64,000 nucleotides of DNA from Jannaschia rubra. GTDB taxonomy: Bacteria; Pseudomonadota; Alphaproteobacteria; Rhodobacterales; Rhodobacteraceae. Each line of letters begins with the position of its first letter. Positions within the stretch are counted from its first letter, which is position 1. The notes under the pieces were generated by a model that made no database searches, was not told where the DNA came from, and saw only the letters and a program-made list of their open reading frames with translations. Location: NCBI RefSeq assembly GCF_001403735.1, contig NZ_CXPG01000025.1, forward strand, positions 1 to 64,000. The letters run 5' to 3'. Both the position numbers and the translations under genes were made by a program. This document shows, piece by piece, positions 43,573 to 52,780 of the stretch.

Positions 43573-43601
43573 CCCGCGAATTCGCATCAACGGAGGTAGC
43601 C

Positions 43602-45173
43602 ATGCGAACTTTGAAAGTGTCCCTAGCCATTCTGGCGACGACGGCCATCACGGCGCCGGCCTTCGCCCAGGAACTGGAGTTGCCGATCGTCGAGGAGCCG
43701 CTGGAACTGACGATCCACATGCACTGGCCGCGCGCCCAGGGCTACGGGCCGGGGGGCGACACCAGCACGCTCTACCCGGTCGAGGAAGCGGTCCGCGAGA
43801 TGACCAACATCCATCTGGTCGACCAGACCTCGGGCCGCAACACCACCGACAACAACGAGGCGATGAACCTGCTGATCGCGACGGGCGACCTGCCCGACAT
43901 CGTCGGCGGCAACCTTATCAAGCAGCCGGTCAACCAGTACGGGCCGGAAGGCGCCTTCGTGCCGCTGGGCGACCTGATCGAGGAGCATGCGCCCAACATC
44001 AAGGCGTTCTTCGACGCGCGGCCCGAACTCTGGAACGCGCTGCAGGCTCATGACGGCAACGTCTACTACATCCCCTACCTGCCCGACGGCAAATACGGCC
44101 GGGCATGGTTCATCCGCCAGGACTGGCTCGACAAGCTGGGCCTGGAACAGCCTCAGAACGTCGAGGAGCTCCATGAGGTGCTGGTGGCGTTCCGCGACCG
44201 GGATCCCAACGGCAACGGCCAGAAGGACGAGGTGCCCTTCTTCGCCCGCGACTGGGAGGAGGTGATCCGCCTCGTCACCCTGTGGGATGCGCGGTCGTCC
44301 GGATCCGACACCTACCACGACTTCTACGTCACCGACGACGGCCAGGTGGCGCACCCCTACGCGCAGGAGGCCTATCGCGACGCGCTGGCCAACGTGGCGC
44401 AGTGGTACAAGGAAGACCTGATCGACCCCGAGATCTTCACCCGCGGCTCGTCGTCGCGCGACTTCCTGCTGGGCGAGAACCTGGGCGGCGTGACCCATGA
44501 CTGGTTCGCCTCGACCTCCGGCTACAACGACGCGCTCGGCGATGACATCGAGGGTTTCAACTTCATCCCGTTCCTGCCCCCCGCCTCGGCGGGCGGCGTC
44601 CGGATGGAGGAGCATCGCCGGACACCGATCAAGCCCGACGGCTGGGCCATCACCTTCAGCAACGAGCATCCGGTCGAGACCGTCAAGTACTTCGACTTCT
44701 TCTTCTCGGAATACGGCGCGCTGCTGGCCAACTTCGGCGTCGAGGGCAAATCCTGGGACATGGTCGACGGCGAACCGATCTACAAGGAGGAGGTGCTGAC
44801 CTCCGACACGCCGGTCAACAGCCAGATGTATCTGGAGGGCGCGCAGATCTATCGCGGCTATCCGCAGGACTACCGCTACGAATGGCAATGGACATCCCAG
44901 CCCGCGCGCGAGGGCATCGAGCTCTACGACCAGCACGACCTTCTGGTCGAGCAGTTCCTCGGCGTGTCCTTCAACAAGGAGGAACAGGCGATCTACGACC
45001 GGTACTGGCCGTCGCTGCGGACATACATGCTGGAACGCCAGCAGGCCTGGATCCTGGGCTCCGGCGACGTCCGGGAAGACTGGGACGCCTATGTCGAGGC
45101 ATTGAACGACATGGGCTACGAGGAGGTCATCGAGGTGATGAACTCGGCCTACCGGCGCCAGTACGACGGCTGA
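43602..45173 (+). CDS. Alginate-oligosaccharide binding protein (AlgQ/LipO-like)
   Basis: A 523-aa periplasmic protein, the size of AlgQ1/AlgQ2. Signal peptide MRTLKVSLAILATTAITAPAFA. LLIATGDLPDIVGGNL and FIRQDWLDKLGLEQPQNVEELHEVL are LipO/AlgQ features. A calcium-type loop, DRDPNGNGQKDEVPFF, matches the EF-hand-like Ca site known in AlgQ2. CGGAGG precedes ATG 43602. With the downstream PL15 lyase this argues strongly for unsaturated alginate oligomers as ligand. The gene is followed by a perfect 10-bp hairpin. Confidence 0.85.
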   Translation: MRTLKVSLAILATTAITAPAFAQELELPIVEEPLELTIHMHWPRAQGYGPGGDTSTLYPVEEAVREMTNIHLVDQTSGRNTTDNNEAMNLLIATGDLPDIVGGNLIKQPVNQYGPEGAFVPLGDLIEEHAPNIKAFFDARPELWNALQAHDGNVYYIPYLPDGKYGRAWFIRQDWLDKLGLEQPQNVEELHEVLVAFRDRDPNGNGQKDEVPFFARDWEEVIRLVTLWDARSSGSDTYHDFYVTDDGQVAHPYAQEAYRDALANVAQWYKEDLIDPEIFTRGSSSRDFLLGENLGGVTHDWFASTSGYNDALGDDIEGFNFIPFLPPASAGGVRMEEHRRTPIKPDGWAITFSNEHPVETVKYFDFFFSEYGALLANFGVEGKSWDMVDGEPIYKEEVLTSDTPVNSQMYLEGAQIYRGYPQDYRYEWQWTSQPAREGIELYDQHDLLVEQFLGVSFNKEEQAIYDRYWPSLRTYMLERQQAWILGSGDVREDWDAYVEALNDMGYEEVIEVMNSAYRRQYDG

Positions 45174-45186
45174 TCCCCGAGACACC

Positions 45187-45212
45187 GAGCGCGGCCCGCC
45201 GCGGCCGCGCTC
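45187..45212 (+). promoter_or_regulatory. 10-bp GC hairpin between binding protein and lyase genes
   Basis: GAGCGCGGCC (45187-45196) pairs perfectly with GGCCGCGCTC (45203-45212) around a six-base loop; the next six bases are CCCTTC, so no T run. Confidence 0.62.
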
Positions 45213-45253
45213 CCCTTCCCGCTCACATCCGACCATAGACAAGGGCCCCCGCG

Positions 45254-47572
45254 ATGCTCGCCAAGACTCTCTCCGTGCTCGACGAACCCCAGGCCGGGCG
45301 CCTGACCATCCAGTACGCGCCCGCCGACGGGACCGACGCCGTCGAGAACCCGCCGCGGTTCACCTGGCTTCCGGTGATCGAGGACGAGGCGACATACATC
45401 CTTCGCGTCTCGCCCGACCCCGACTTTCCGACGAAGAAGACCCGGACCTTCGCGCCCGTGCCGGTGAACTTCCTCACCCCCGACGTGACGTTCCCCGCGG
45501 GGACGCATCACTGGTCCTACGCGGTCTGCGACGCCCGCGGCACGCCCGTCACGGAGTGGAGCACGACCCGCAGCTTCACCCTGGCCGAGGGCCTGCCCGA
45601 GATCCCCCTGCCCGCGCGCGACGCCCGTTTCGCCAGCGCGACCCACGACCACCCCCGCCTGTGGATGACGCCCGACCGGCTCGCCATCTTCCGCAAGGAG
45701 GTCGAGGCCGATCCCGAGCGATATGCCTGGGCGAAGTTCTACCGCGAGTCCGTGCTGCCCTGGATGGACCGCGAGGTCATGGAGGAGCCGGCCGGCTATC
45801 CCGACCACAAGCGCACCGCCCCGGTCTGGCGGCAGACCTACATCGACCTGCAGGAGCTGATGTACGCCGTCCGGCACCTCTCCATCGGCGGCAAGGTGAC
45901 GGGCGACCGGGCGATGCTGGACCGCGCCAAGGCCTGGCTGCTCGCGGCCGCATCCTGGGATCCGATGGGCGTCACCTCCCGCGCCTATACCGACGAATGG
46001 GCCTACCGCGTCACCAATGCGCTGACCTGGGGCTATGACTGGCTCCAGGACGAGCTCACCGAGGAGGAGCGCGACAGGGTCCGCGCCGCGCTCCTCGCGC
46101 GGACCCGCGACATCGCGGATCACGCCATCCGGAACGCCAGGATCCACCTCTTTCCCTACGACAGCCACGCCGTCCGCTCGGTGTCGCTGACGCTGATCCC
46201 TGCCTGCATCGCGCTTCTGGACGACGATGCGGAGGGGGAAGCCCGCGACTGGCTGAACTACTGCATCGAGTTCCTGTTCACCGTCTACTCGCCCTGGGGC
46301 GACAGCGACGGCGGCTGGGCGGAGGGGCCCAACTACTGGATGATGGGCATGGCCTATCTGATCGAGGCCACGAACTGGCTGAAGTCCTATACCGGGCTCG
46401 ATCTCTACCAGCGTCCGTTCTTCCAGAACACCGGCGACTTCCCGCTATTCTGCAAGGCGCCCGACACCCGCCGCGCCACCTTCGGCGACGACAGCACGCA
46501 GGGCGACCTGCCCGGCATCAAGACCGGGCTGAACATGCGTCAGTTCGCCGGCGTCACCGGCAACGGCGCCTATCAGTGGTACTGCGACGAGAACCTGCGC
46601 CTGAACCCCGGCACCGGAGGGGCGTTCTACAACTGGGGCTGGTGGGACACCAACTTCGACGAGCTGACGTTCCGCACCGATTTCCCCATCGTCGAGGCCA
46701 CGCCGCCCGAAGGCGGCCTGCGCCATTTCCGCGGTATCGGCTGGGTCGGCGTGCAGCATGCGATGGACGATCCCGACCGGCACATCCAGTTCGTCTTCAA
46801 GTCCTCGCGGTTCGGCTCGATCAGCCACAGCCACGGCGACCAGAACGCCTTCTGCATGGCCGCCTTCGGGGAGGATCTGGCGATCCAGTCCGGGCACTAC
46901 GTCGCCTTCAACTCGACCATGCACCGCAACTGGCGCCGCCAGACCCGATCGAAGAACGCGATCCTGATCGACGGCAAGGGCCAGTACGCCGACAAGGACA
47001 AGACCAGGGCGATGGCCGCGACCGGCCGGATCGTGGCCGCCGAGGAACGCGACGACCACATCTACATCAAGGGCGATGCGACCCCCGCCTACCGCTCGCT
47101 GTCGCCCGAGGTGACGCTTGCGGCGCGTGAGGTCTACTTCGTGCGCAACAGCTATTTCGTCATCATCGACAGCGTCGATGCCGACACGCCGGTCAGCCTC
47201 GACTGGTTGCTGCACGCCAACGCGCCCTTCGATCTCGGCAAGACATCCTTCCGCTACACCGGCGAGAGGGCGGGCTTCTACGGCCAGGTCATCTGGTCGG
47301 AGGCCGGCAAGCCCGACCTGACGCAGCACACCGGATATCCGGACGTCGACCCCGCCGAATACGAGGGCCTTCCCGTCAGCACCTGCCTGACCGCGCGGTA
47401 TCCCAAGGCCACGCGACACCGCGTGGCGACCCTCCTGGTGCCCTACCGGCTGAGCGATCCGAAGCGGATCTTCCACTTCCTCGACGACCAGGGCTACGAC
47501 GCCGACCTCTATTTCACCGATCCCGACGAGAACAGCTTCCGCATCGTGATGAAGAAGCTGGCGAAAAGCTGA
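45254..47572 (+). CDS. Exolytic oligoalginate lyase, PL15 / heparinase II/III-like
   Basis: A 772-aa cytoplasmic lyase without signal peptide, close in length to the PL15 enzyme Atu3025 of Agrobacterium (776 aa). It carries an N-terminal beta domain (about 1-115), an alpha/alpha toroid (about 125-390) and a C-terminal heparinase II/III-like beta domain (SISHSHGDQNAFCMAAFGEDLAIQSGHY). The PL15 catalytic pair appears as H305 in FPYDSHAVRSV and Y361 in EGPNYWMMGMAY, near Atu3025 His311 and Tyr365. It should release unsaturated monouronates from the imported oligomers' ends. A heparinoid substrate (other PL15 branch) is less likely beside AlgQ-type transport. Confidence 0.85.
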   Translation: MLAKTLSVLDEPQAGRLTIQYAPADGTDAVENPPRFTWLPVIEDEATYILRVSPDPDFPTKKTRTFAPVPVNFLTPDVTFPAGTHHWSYAVCDARGTPVTEWSTTRSFTLAEGLPEIPLPARDARFASATHDHPRLWMTPDRLAIFRKEVEADPERYAWAKFYRESVLPWMDREVMEEPAGYPDHKRTAPVWRQTYIDLQELMYAVRHLSIGGKVTGDRAMLDRAKAWLLAAASWDPMGVTSRAYTDEWAYRVTNALTWGYDWLQDELTEEERDRVRAALLARTRDIADHAIRNARIHLFPYDSHAVRSVSLTLIPACIALLDDDAEGEARDWLNYCIEFLFTVYSPWGDSDGGWAEGPNYWMMGMAYLIEATNWLKSYTGLDLYQRPFFQNTGDFPLFCKAPDTRRATFGDDSTQGDLPGIKTGLNMRQFAGVTGNGAYQWYCDENLRLNPGTGGAFYNWGWWDTNFDELTFRTDFPIVEATPPEGGLRHFRGIGWVGVQHAMDDPDRHIQFVFKSSRFGSISHSHGDQNAFCMAAFGEDLAIQSGHYVAFNSTMHRNWRRQTRSKNAILIDGKGQYADKDKTRAMAATGRIVAAEERDDHIYIKGDATPAYRSLSPEVTLAAREVYFVRNSYFVIIDSVDADTPVSLDWLLHANAPFDLGKTSFRYTGERAGFYGQVIWSEAGKPDLTQHTGYPDVDPAEYEGLPVSTCLTARYPKATRHRVATLLVPYRLSDPKRIFHFLDDQGYDADLYFTDPDENSFRIVMKKLAKS

Positions 47573-47612
47573 TCCGTCGTCCCGAACGCCAGATACGCAC
47601 CCGGAGCATGCG

Positions 47613-47945
47613 ATGACCACGAAGAATTATTTTCCCGCCGAGGAGACCACGGTCCTGGATGTCGGGGGCGGGCTGAAAAGGAAGGTCGCCGCCCACAACG
47701 ACAATCTCATGGCCGTCGAGGTTCACTTCGAGACGGGCACGGTGGCGGCGCGCCACAGCCACCCCCATGAGCAGATCACCTACGTGATTTCGGGCAGGTT
47801 CGAGTTCGTCGTCGGCGACGAGACCTACATCGTGTCGGCCGGAGACTCGCTCTACAAGCAGCCCCACATCGAGCACGGCGCGACCTGCCTCGAAGCCGGG
47901 ACGCTGCTGGATATCTTCACGCCCCACCGCGAAGATTTCCTCTGA
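47613..47945 (+). CDS. kdgF: KdgF-type cupin, unsaturated uronate to DEH conversion
   Basis: A 110-aa single cupin. Metal ligands are H48, H50, Q54 and H88 (RHSHPHEQITYVISG and QPHIEHG). The KdgF-specific residues D100, F102 and R106 in LLDIFTPHRED keep the exact spacing of the catalytic D102/F104/R108 of Yersinia KdgF. It speeds ring opening of 4,5-unsaturated monouronates to 4-deoxy-5-ketouronate (DEH). Its place right after the PL15 lyase is the expected next step. Confidence 0.88.
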   Translation: MTTKNYFPAEETTVLDVGGGLKRKVAAHNDNLMAVEVHFETGTVAARHSHPHEQITYVISGRFEFVVGDETYIVSAGDSLYKQPHIEHGATCLEAGTLLDIFTPHREDFL

Positions 47946-47983
47946 TCCGACGATTCACACGCAAATTCAAGGGAGTGCACAGA

Positions 47984-48901
47984 ATGACCAAACCCGTGAT
48001 CGGTTTCATCGGCCTCGGCCTCATGGGCGGCAACATGGTCGAGAACCTTCAGACGAAGGGGTTCGACCTTGTCGTGATGGACCTCGACGAGGATGCGGTG
48101 GCGAAGGTCGTCGACCGGGGCGGCGCGCGGGCGGCCGCCACCCCTCGGGAACTGGCGGAGGCCAGCGACATCGTCATGCTCTGCCTCACCACCTCCGAGG
48201 TCGTCGAGAAGGTCGTCTACGGCGACGACGGCCTGCTGGCCGGCATCCGGGACGGCGCCGTGCTGATCGACTTCGGCACCTCCGTCCCGGCGTCGACGCG
48301 CAAGATCGGCGCCGACCTCGCCGCCCGGGGGGCTGGCATGGTCGACGCGCCGCTCGGCCGCACCCCGGCCCACGCCAGGGACGGGCTTCTCAACATCATG
48401 GCCGCCGGCGACCGGGAGACCTTCGACAAGGTCAAGCCGGTCCTCGACCAGCAGGGAGAGAACGTCTTCTACCTCGGGCCGCTCGGCGCCGGTCATACGA
48501 CCAAGCTCATCAACAACTTCATGGGCATGACCACGGTCTGCACCATGAGCCAGGCCTTCGCCGTGGCCGACCGTGCCGGCGTCGACCGCCGGCAGCTCTA
48601 CGATATCATGTCGGCGGGGCCGTCGAACTCGCCTTTCATGGGGTTCTGCAAGAACTACGCGGTGGATGGCGTGAGCGATCTCGGCTTCTCGATCGGCAAC
48701 GCCAGCAAGGACCTCGGCTATTTCCTCAGGATGGTCGAGGATCTGGGCACCCGGGCCGAGATCGCCGAAGGCACCTCGCACAACCTCGAGGCCGCCGTCG
48801 CCGCCGGCATGGGCGACGGCAACGTCCCCGAGATCTTCGACTACTTCATGACGCTCGACAGGTCGGCCGATCCCGCCGGCCGATCGCAGCGGGCGGTGTA
48901 A
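47984..48901 (+). CDS. HIBADH-family reductase, candidate DEH reductase (DehR type)
   Basis: A 305-aa beta-hydroxyacid dehydrogenase: Rossmann motif IGFIGLGLMGGNMVENL, substrate motif MVDAPLGRTPAHARDGLLNIMAAG (a variant of DxPVSGG), catalytic lysine in GAGHTTKLINNFMGM. ATG 47984 lies 8 bases after GGGAG; a GTG at 47975 is less suitable. In Vibrio alginate clusters a member of this superfamily, DehR, reduces DEH to KDG. The context here makes that the likely reaction; other 2-hydroxyacid reactions remain possible. Confidence 0.8.
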   Translation: MTKPVIGFIGLGLMGGNMVENLQTKGFDLVVMDLDEDAVAKVVDRGGARAAATPRELAEASDIVMLCLTTSEVVEKVVYGDDGLLAGIRDGAVLIDFGTSVPASTRKIGADLAARGAGMVDAPLGRTPAHARDGLLNIMAAGDRETFDKVKPVLDQQGENVFYLGPLGAGHTTKLINNFMGMTTVCTMSQAFAVADRAGVDRRQLYDIMSAGPSNSPFMGFCKNYAVDGVSDLGFSIGNASKDLGYFLRMVEDLGTRAEIAEGTSHNLEAAVAAGMGDGNVPEIFDYFMTLDRSADPAGRSQRAV

Positions 48902-48925
48902 CCGACAGGACGGAAAGGACAGTCC

Positions 48926-49669
48926 ATGAGATTCAAGGGCAAGACAGCCATCGTGACCGGCGGCGGCCGCGACATCGGCCGCGCCTGCGCGATGAAGCTG
49001 GCGGGGGAGGGCGCGAACGTCGCGATCAACTACTTCTCCTCCTCGTCGGGGGCCGACGAGACGGTACGGGCGATCGAGGCACAGGGCGGCAAGGCCTTCG
49101 CGATGCAGGGCGACCTGAACCTGCCCGGCGACGCCGAGGCGCTGGTGAAGAAGACGGTGGAGGCCTTCGGCCGCGTCGACATCCTGGTGAACAACGCCGG
49201 CGGCCTGATCGCGCGCAAGACCATCGCCGAGATGTCGCTGGACCATTGGCGCGCGGTGATGGACCTGAACCTCACCAGCACCTTCCTGATGGTCAAGGCA
49301 TGCCTGCCGCATATGGACTCGGGCGCCATCGTCAACATCGCGAGCCAGGCCGGCCGCGATGGCGGCGGCCCGGGCGCCGTCGCCTATGCCACGTCGAAGG
49401 GGGCCGTCATCACCATGACGCGCGGCCTCGCAAAGGAGCTGGGCCCGAAGATCCGCGTCAACGCGCTCTGCCCCGGCATGATCGACACCGAATTCCACAA
49501 CGTCCACACCGCGCCCGAAGCGCGCCGGAACGTCGAGGCCGCGTCGCCGGTAAAGCGCCAGGGCACGCCCGAGGACATCGCCCATCTGGTCGCCTTCCTG
49601 GCCGGCGAGGAGGCGGGGTTCATGACGGGCGTCAATGTCGACATCAACGGCGGCATGCTGTTCAGCTAG
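48926..49669 (+). CDS. SDR-family reductase, candidate DEH reductase (A1-R type)
   Basis: A 247-aa SDR: FKGKTAIVTGGGRDIGRACAMKL, INYFSSSSGADE after strand 2 (no acidic residue, which favours NADPH), NNAGGLIARKTIAEM, ASQAGRDGGG with the catalytic serine, YATSKGAV and PGMIDTEFHNVHT. SDR enzymes reduce DEH to KDG in Sphingomonas A1 and Agrobacterium alginate loci. Here it sits next to a second, unrelated candidate for the same step. It is the last gene before TRAP cassette 4. Confidence 0.8.
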   Translation: MRFKGKTAIVTGGGRDIGRACAMKLAGEGANVAINYFSSSSGADETVRAIEAQGGKAFAMQGDLNLPGDAEALVKKTVEAFGRVDILVNNAGGLIARKTIAEMSLDHWRAVMDLNLTSTFLMVKACLPHMDSGAIVNIASQAGRDGGGPGAVAYATSKGAVITMTRGLAKELGPKIRVNALCPGMIDTEFHNVHTAPEARRNVEAASPVKRQGTPEDIAHLVAFLAGEEAGFMTGVNVDINGGMLFS

Positions 49670-49921
49670 GCAGATGATGCCGCCGACCGGACCGCGCCCG
49701 GCCGGTGCCCCGCCCCCGTCATCAGGCGACCGCATGTGGATGCACACCGTCCCGGGCGCGCGACGGCGGTGGCGAAGAACGGCCGCGGTCCGACCCTGAC
49801 CCTGCCGGGCGCCCGCAGGTCGCGGACCTGCGCCCGAAACTCTGGCGCACTGGACCGCCCTGTGACATTCCATGAAGCGGCGATGCCCGGCGTCGCCGCG
49901 GGAAACCACAGGGAGGACACC
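49670..49921 (+). other. Spacer with hairpin between alginate locus and TRAP cassette 4
   Basis: No gene is seen. GCAGGTC (49815-49821) and GACCTGC (49825-49831) form a 7-bp stem with a three-base loop, extended by GGGC/GCCC outside a bulge. The TRAP cassette may therefore be a separate transcript; I found no clear promoter hexamers. Confidence 0.4.
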
Positions 49922-50890
49922 ATGAACCACATCATCACCGGACTTGCCGCCGCCGCCGTGCTGGCAGCCGGCGCGGCCCAGGCGCAGCAGTCCATCGTCA
50001 TCGGCCATTCGCTGTCGCCGACGTCGCACTACGGCCTCGGCGCACAGGCCTTCATCGACACGCTGGAGGAGCTTTCGGGCGGCGAGTGGACGGGAGAGCA
50101 GGCCCCGGCGGGCCAGCTGGGCGGTGAGCGCGACATGATCGAGGGGCTGCAGATCGGCTCGCTCGACGTGGTCATCACCTCGACCGGGCCCCTGGGCAAC
50201 TTCGTCCCCGAGGTTTACGCCCTCGACCTGCCGTTCCTGTTCCGCGACTACGACCACGCGCGCAAGGTGCTCGACGGCGAGATCGGGCAGGAGCTTCTGG
50301 CCCGGATCGACGAGAACAACCTCGTGGGTCTCGGCTGGTCCGAGAACGGCTTCCGCCACGTCACCAATTCGCAGCGGCCCGTCGAGACGCCCGAGGACCT
50401 TCAGGGCCTCAAGCTGCGGACCATGGAAAACCGCGTCCACATGGAAGCCTTCGAGGACATGGGCGCCGCGCCCACGCCCATGGCCTTCCCCGAGCTGTTC
50501 ACCGCGCTGCAGCAGGGCGTCGTGGACGGGCAGGAGAACCCGATCACGGTGATCTCGGCCTCGAAGTTCTGGGAGGTGCAGGACTACGCCTCGCTCACCG
50601 GGCACGTCTATTCGCCGGTGGCGATCCTTGCCTCGCCCATCCTGTTCGACGGGCTGAGCGACGAGGAGAAGGGCTGGTTCCGCGAGGCCGCGAAGGCCAG
50701 CGCCGCCGCCACCCGCGCCGAGGTCAACCGGCTGGAGGACGAGGGCGTGGCGCTCCTGCGCGAGAACGGGATGGAGGTCATCACCGACATCGACAAGGCG
50801 CCCTTCGCCGAACTCGCGCAGGAGGCCTACAAGGTCTACACCGACGAGCACGGCACCGAGATGGTCGAGCGGATCCAGGCGGTCGAGTGA
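49922..50890 (+). CDS. dctP: TRAP transporter binding protein (DctP type), cassette 4
   Basis: A 322-aa binding protein, signal peptide MNHIITGLAAAAVLAAGAAQA, mature start QQSIVIGHSLSPTSHYGLGA. Hallmarks: PAGQLGGERDMIEGLQIGSLDV, LKLRTMENRVHMEAFEDMGAAPTPMAFPELFTALQQGVVDGQENP. The arginine in KLRTMEN is the expected acid ligand. It follows the alginate genes in the same direction, so uptake of a monomeric uronate or related sugar acid is likely. GGGAGGACACC precedes the ATG. Confidence 0.86.
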   Translation: MNHIITGLAAAAVLAAGAAQAQQSIVIGHSLSPTSHYGLGAQAFIDTLEELSGGEWTGEQAPAGQLGGERDMIEGLQIGSLDVVITSTGPLGNFVPEVYALDLPFLFRDYDHARKVLDGEIGQELLARIDENNLVGLGWSENGFRHVTNSQRPVETPEDLQGLKLRTMENRVHMEAFEDMGAAPTPMAFPELFTALQQGVVDGQENPITVISASKFWEVQDYASLTGHVYSPVAILASPILFDGLSDEEKGWFREAAKASAAATRAEVNRLEDEGVALLRENGMEVITDIDKAPFAELAQEAYKVYTDEHGTEMVERIQAVE

Positions 50891-50898
50891 CCCGAACG

Positions 50899-50926
50899 GG
50901 GCCGGCGGCGACCCCTCCGCCGGCCC
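50899..50926 (+). promoter_or_regulatory. 10-bp GC hairpin between dctP and dctQ
   Basis: GGGCCGGCGG (50899-50908) pairs perfectly with CCGCCGGCCC (50917-50926) around an eight-base loop, directly after the binding-protein stop. Confidence 0.62.
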
Positions 50927-50949
50927 ACCCCCCGAGATACCGAGGCCCG

Positions 50950-51444
50950 ATGCGACTGTTCCTGAAACTCGAAGACCTGACGACGGGCCTTGCCCTGCGG
51001 CTCTCCATCGCCTTTCTGGTGATCGCCGCGGGCCTCGCGCTGTTCCAGGTCGTCACCCGCTTCGTCTTCGACGCCCCCTCCACCTGGTCGGAGGTCATCA
51101 CCCGCTCGGCGATGGTCTGGTCGGTGTTCCTGGGCGTGGCCGTGGCGTTCCGGCACGGGGCGATGATCTCGGTCGACGTTATCATGAACGCCCTGCCCCG
51201 CCGCCTGGGGCTGGGGCTGTTCCTCGCCGCGAACACGGCGTCGCTCGTGTTCTTCTCGATCCTCCTCTGGCAGGGCTGGCTGATGACCGGGCGCGTCATG
51301 AACCAGAAGCTCGCCGCGCTCGAGGTGTCGATCGCCTGGGTCTATGCCGCGCTGCCCGTGGGCTCGGTCTTCATCCTCATCGCCATCGTCGCCGCCATGA
51401 TCCGGGGCGCGACCGAAGGCTGGCGCATCGGGGCAGCCGCATGA
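50950..51444 (+). CDS. dctQ: TRAP transporter small permease (DctQ type), cassette 4
   Basis: A 164-aa four-helix subunit: LSIAFLVIAAGLALFQVVTRFVFDAPSTWSEVITRSAMVWSVFLGVAVAFRHGAMISVD contains helices 1-2 and the R-H-G link. ATG 50950 is preferred; the upstream frame from 50887 covers only spacer. It overlaps dctM by four bases. Confidence 0.84.
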   Translation: MRLFLKLEDLTTGLALRLSIAFLVIAAGLALFQVVTRFVFDAPSTWSEVITRSAMVWSVFLGVAVAFRHGAMISVDVIMNALPRRLGLGLFLAANTASLVFFSILLWQGWLMTGRVMNQKLAALEVSIAWVYAALPVGSVFILIAIVAAMIRGATEGWRIGAAA

Positions 51445-52721
51445 ACGCCGCGCTCGGCCTGTCGCTGGCCATCCTGTTCGTGCTGGGCGTGCCCATCGCG
51501 GTGGCCATCGGCCTCGCCTCCGTCATCGGGATCGAGGCGCAGGGCCGCCTGCCCCTCCTCCTCGTGGCGCAGCGGATGTTCACCGGCATCGACAGCTTCC
51601 CGCTCATGGCGATCCCGCTGTTCATCCTGGCGGGCAACCTGATGGGCGCGGGCGGCATCTCGGGGCGGCTCGTGGCGCTGGCCAAGTCGCTGGTGGGCGG
51701 GGTGCAGGGCGGGCTTGCCTGCACCTGCGTCGTGACCTGCATGCTGTTCGCGTCGGTCTCGGGCTCCTCGGTGGCCACGACCTTCGCCATCGGCGCGATC
51801 CTCATTCCGGCGATGGTGAGCCACGGCTACCCCACCCCCCTCGCCGCCTCGATCCAGGCGTCGTCGGCCGAACTCGGCGTGCTGATCCCGCCGTCGATCC
51901 CGCTCATCCTCTACGGCGTGTCCACCGACACCTCGGTGGGCAAGCTCTTCATCGCGGGGCTCGGTCCGGGCCTGCTGGTGGCCGCCTCGCTCATGGCGCT
52001 GGTGCTGGTGATCTGCCGGGTGCGGGGCATCGGCATGAACGACGGCGACGGGCGCGATTCCGTGGGGCGCGCGGCGCTCTCGGCCCTGCCCGCGCTGCTG
52101 GTGCCCTTCGTCATCCTGGGGGGCATCTATTCGGGCATCTTCACGCCCACCGAAGCCAGCGCCGTGGCCGTGGCGGCCGCCCTCGTGGTCGGCATGGGCT
52201 TCTACCGCGAGCTGCGGCTGCGCGACCTTCCGGCGATCCTGACGAAGACGGTGATCTCCACCTCGGCCATCATGATCATCATCTCGGCCGCCGCGCTCTT
52301 TTCCTTCCTCATCACCCGGTCGGGCCTACCCAACGAGATTGCGGCCTGGTTCCGCGACGTCTTCGAAAGCCGCGTCGCGTTCCTGTTGGTGGTCAACCTG
52401 ATGCTGCTTATCGTGGGCATGTTCATCGAGACCTCTGCCGCGATCCTGGTCCTCGCCCCCATCCTCACGCCCATCGCCGTGGCCTACGGCGTGGACCCGG
52501 TGCATTTCGGCCTCATCATCGTGGTGAACCTGGCGCTCGGGATGATCACGCCGCCGCTCGGCGTCAACCTCTTCGCCGCCTGTCAGGTCGCGGACCTTCC
52601 GGTGGAGCGCATCATCCCGCAGCTTTTGTGGTTCGTGCTGACGGTCTTCGCGGCGCTCATGGTCATCACCTATGTGCCCGCGATCTCGCTCTGGCCGGTG
52701 GAGTTGATGTTCGGCGACTGA
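51441..52721 (+). CDS. dctM: TRAP transporter large permease (DctM type), cassette 4
   Basis: A 426-aa channel subunit with LFILAGNLMGAGGISGRLVALAKSLVGGVQGG, FASVSGSSVATTFAIG, ELGVLIPPSIPLILYGV, IFTPTEASAVAVAAAL and GMITPPLGVNLFAACQVADLPVE. It ends TRAP cassette 4 and is followed by a long hairpin before the convergent EF-hand gene. Confidence 0.87.
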   Translation: MNAALGLSLAILFVLGVPIAVAIGLASVIGIEAQGRLPLLLVAQRMFTGIDSFPLMAIPLFILAGNLMGAGGISGRLVALAKSLVGGVQGGLACTCVVTCMLFASVSGSSVATTFAIGAILIPAMVSHGYPTPLAASIQASSAELGVLIPPSIPLILYGVSTDTSVGKLFIAGLGPGLLVAASLMALVLVICRVRGIGMNDGDGRDSVGRAALSALPALLVPFVILGGIYSGIFTPTEASAVAVAAALVVGMGFYRELRLRDLPAILTKTVISTSAIMIIISAAALFSFLITRSGLPNEIAAWFRDVFESRVAFLLVVNLMLLIVGMFIETSAAILVLAPILTPIAVAYGVDPVHFGLIIVVNLALGMITPPLGVNLFAACQVADLPVERIIPQLLWFVLTVFAALMVITYVPAISLWPVELMFGD

Positions 52722-52723
52722 CC

Positions 52724-52767
52724 GAACGAATACGGCGCCCGGAAAGCCTCCGGACGCCGCGTCGTTC
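52724..52767. terminator. Long two-part hairpin between convergent genes
   Basis: Inner stem GGCGCCCGGA (52734-52743) with TCCGGACGCC (52749-52758), one mismatch; outer stem GAACGA (52724-52729) with TCGTTC (52762-52767). It separates dctM (+) from the EF-hand gene (-), and may end both transcripts, although no T run follows. Confidence 0.5.
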
Positions 52768-52780
52768 GCTCAGGGGCGGA

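Noticed and set aside
45254-47572. Heparinase/heparan lyase as the main call
   Set aside because: The C-terminal domain is heparinase-like, but length, the His/Tyr pair of PL15 and the AlgQ-type importer beside it favour oligoalginate.
47852-50851. 999-aa minus-strand open frame across the reductases and dctP
   Set aside because: Low-complexity H/R/G/D-rich translation with no domains, lying opposite four well-supported plus-strand genes.
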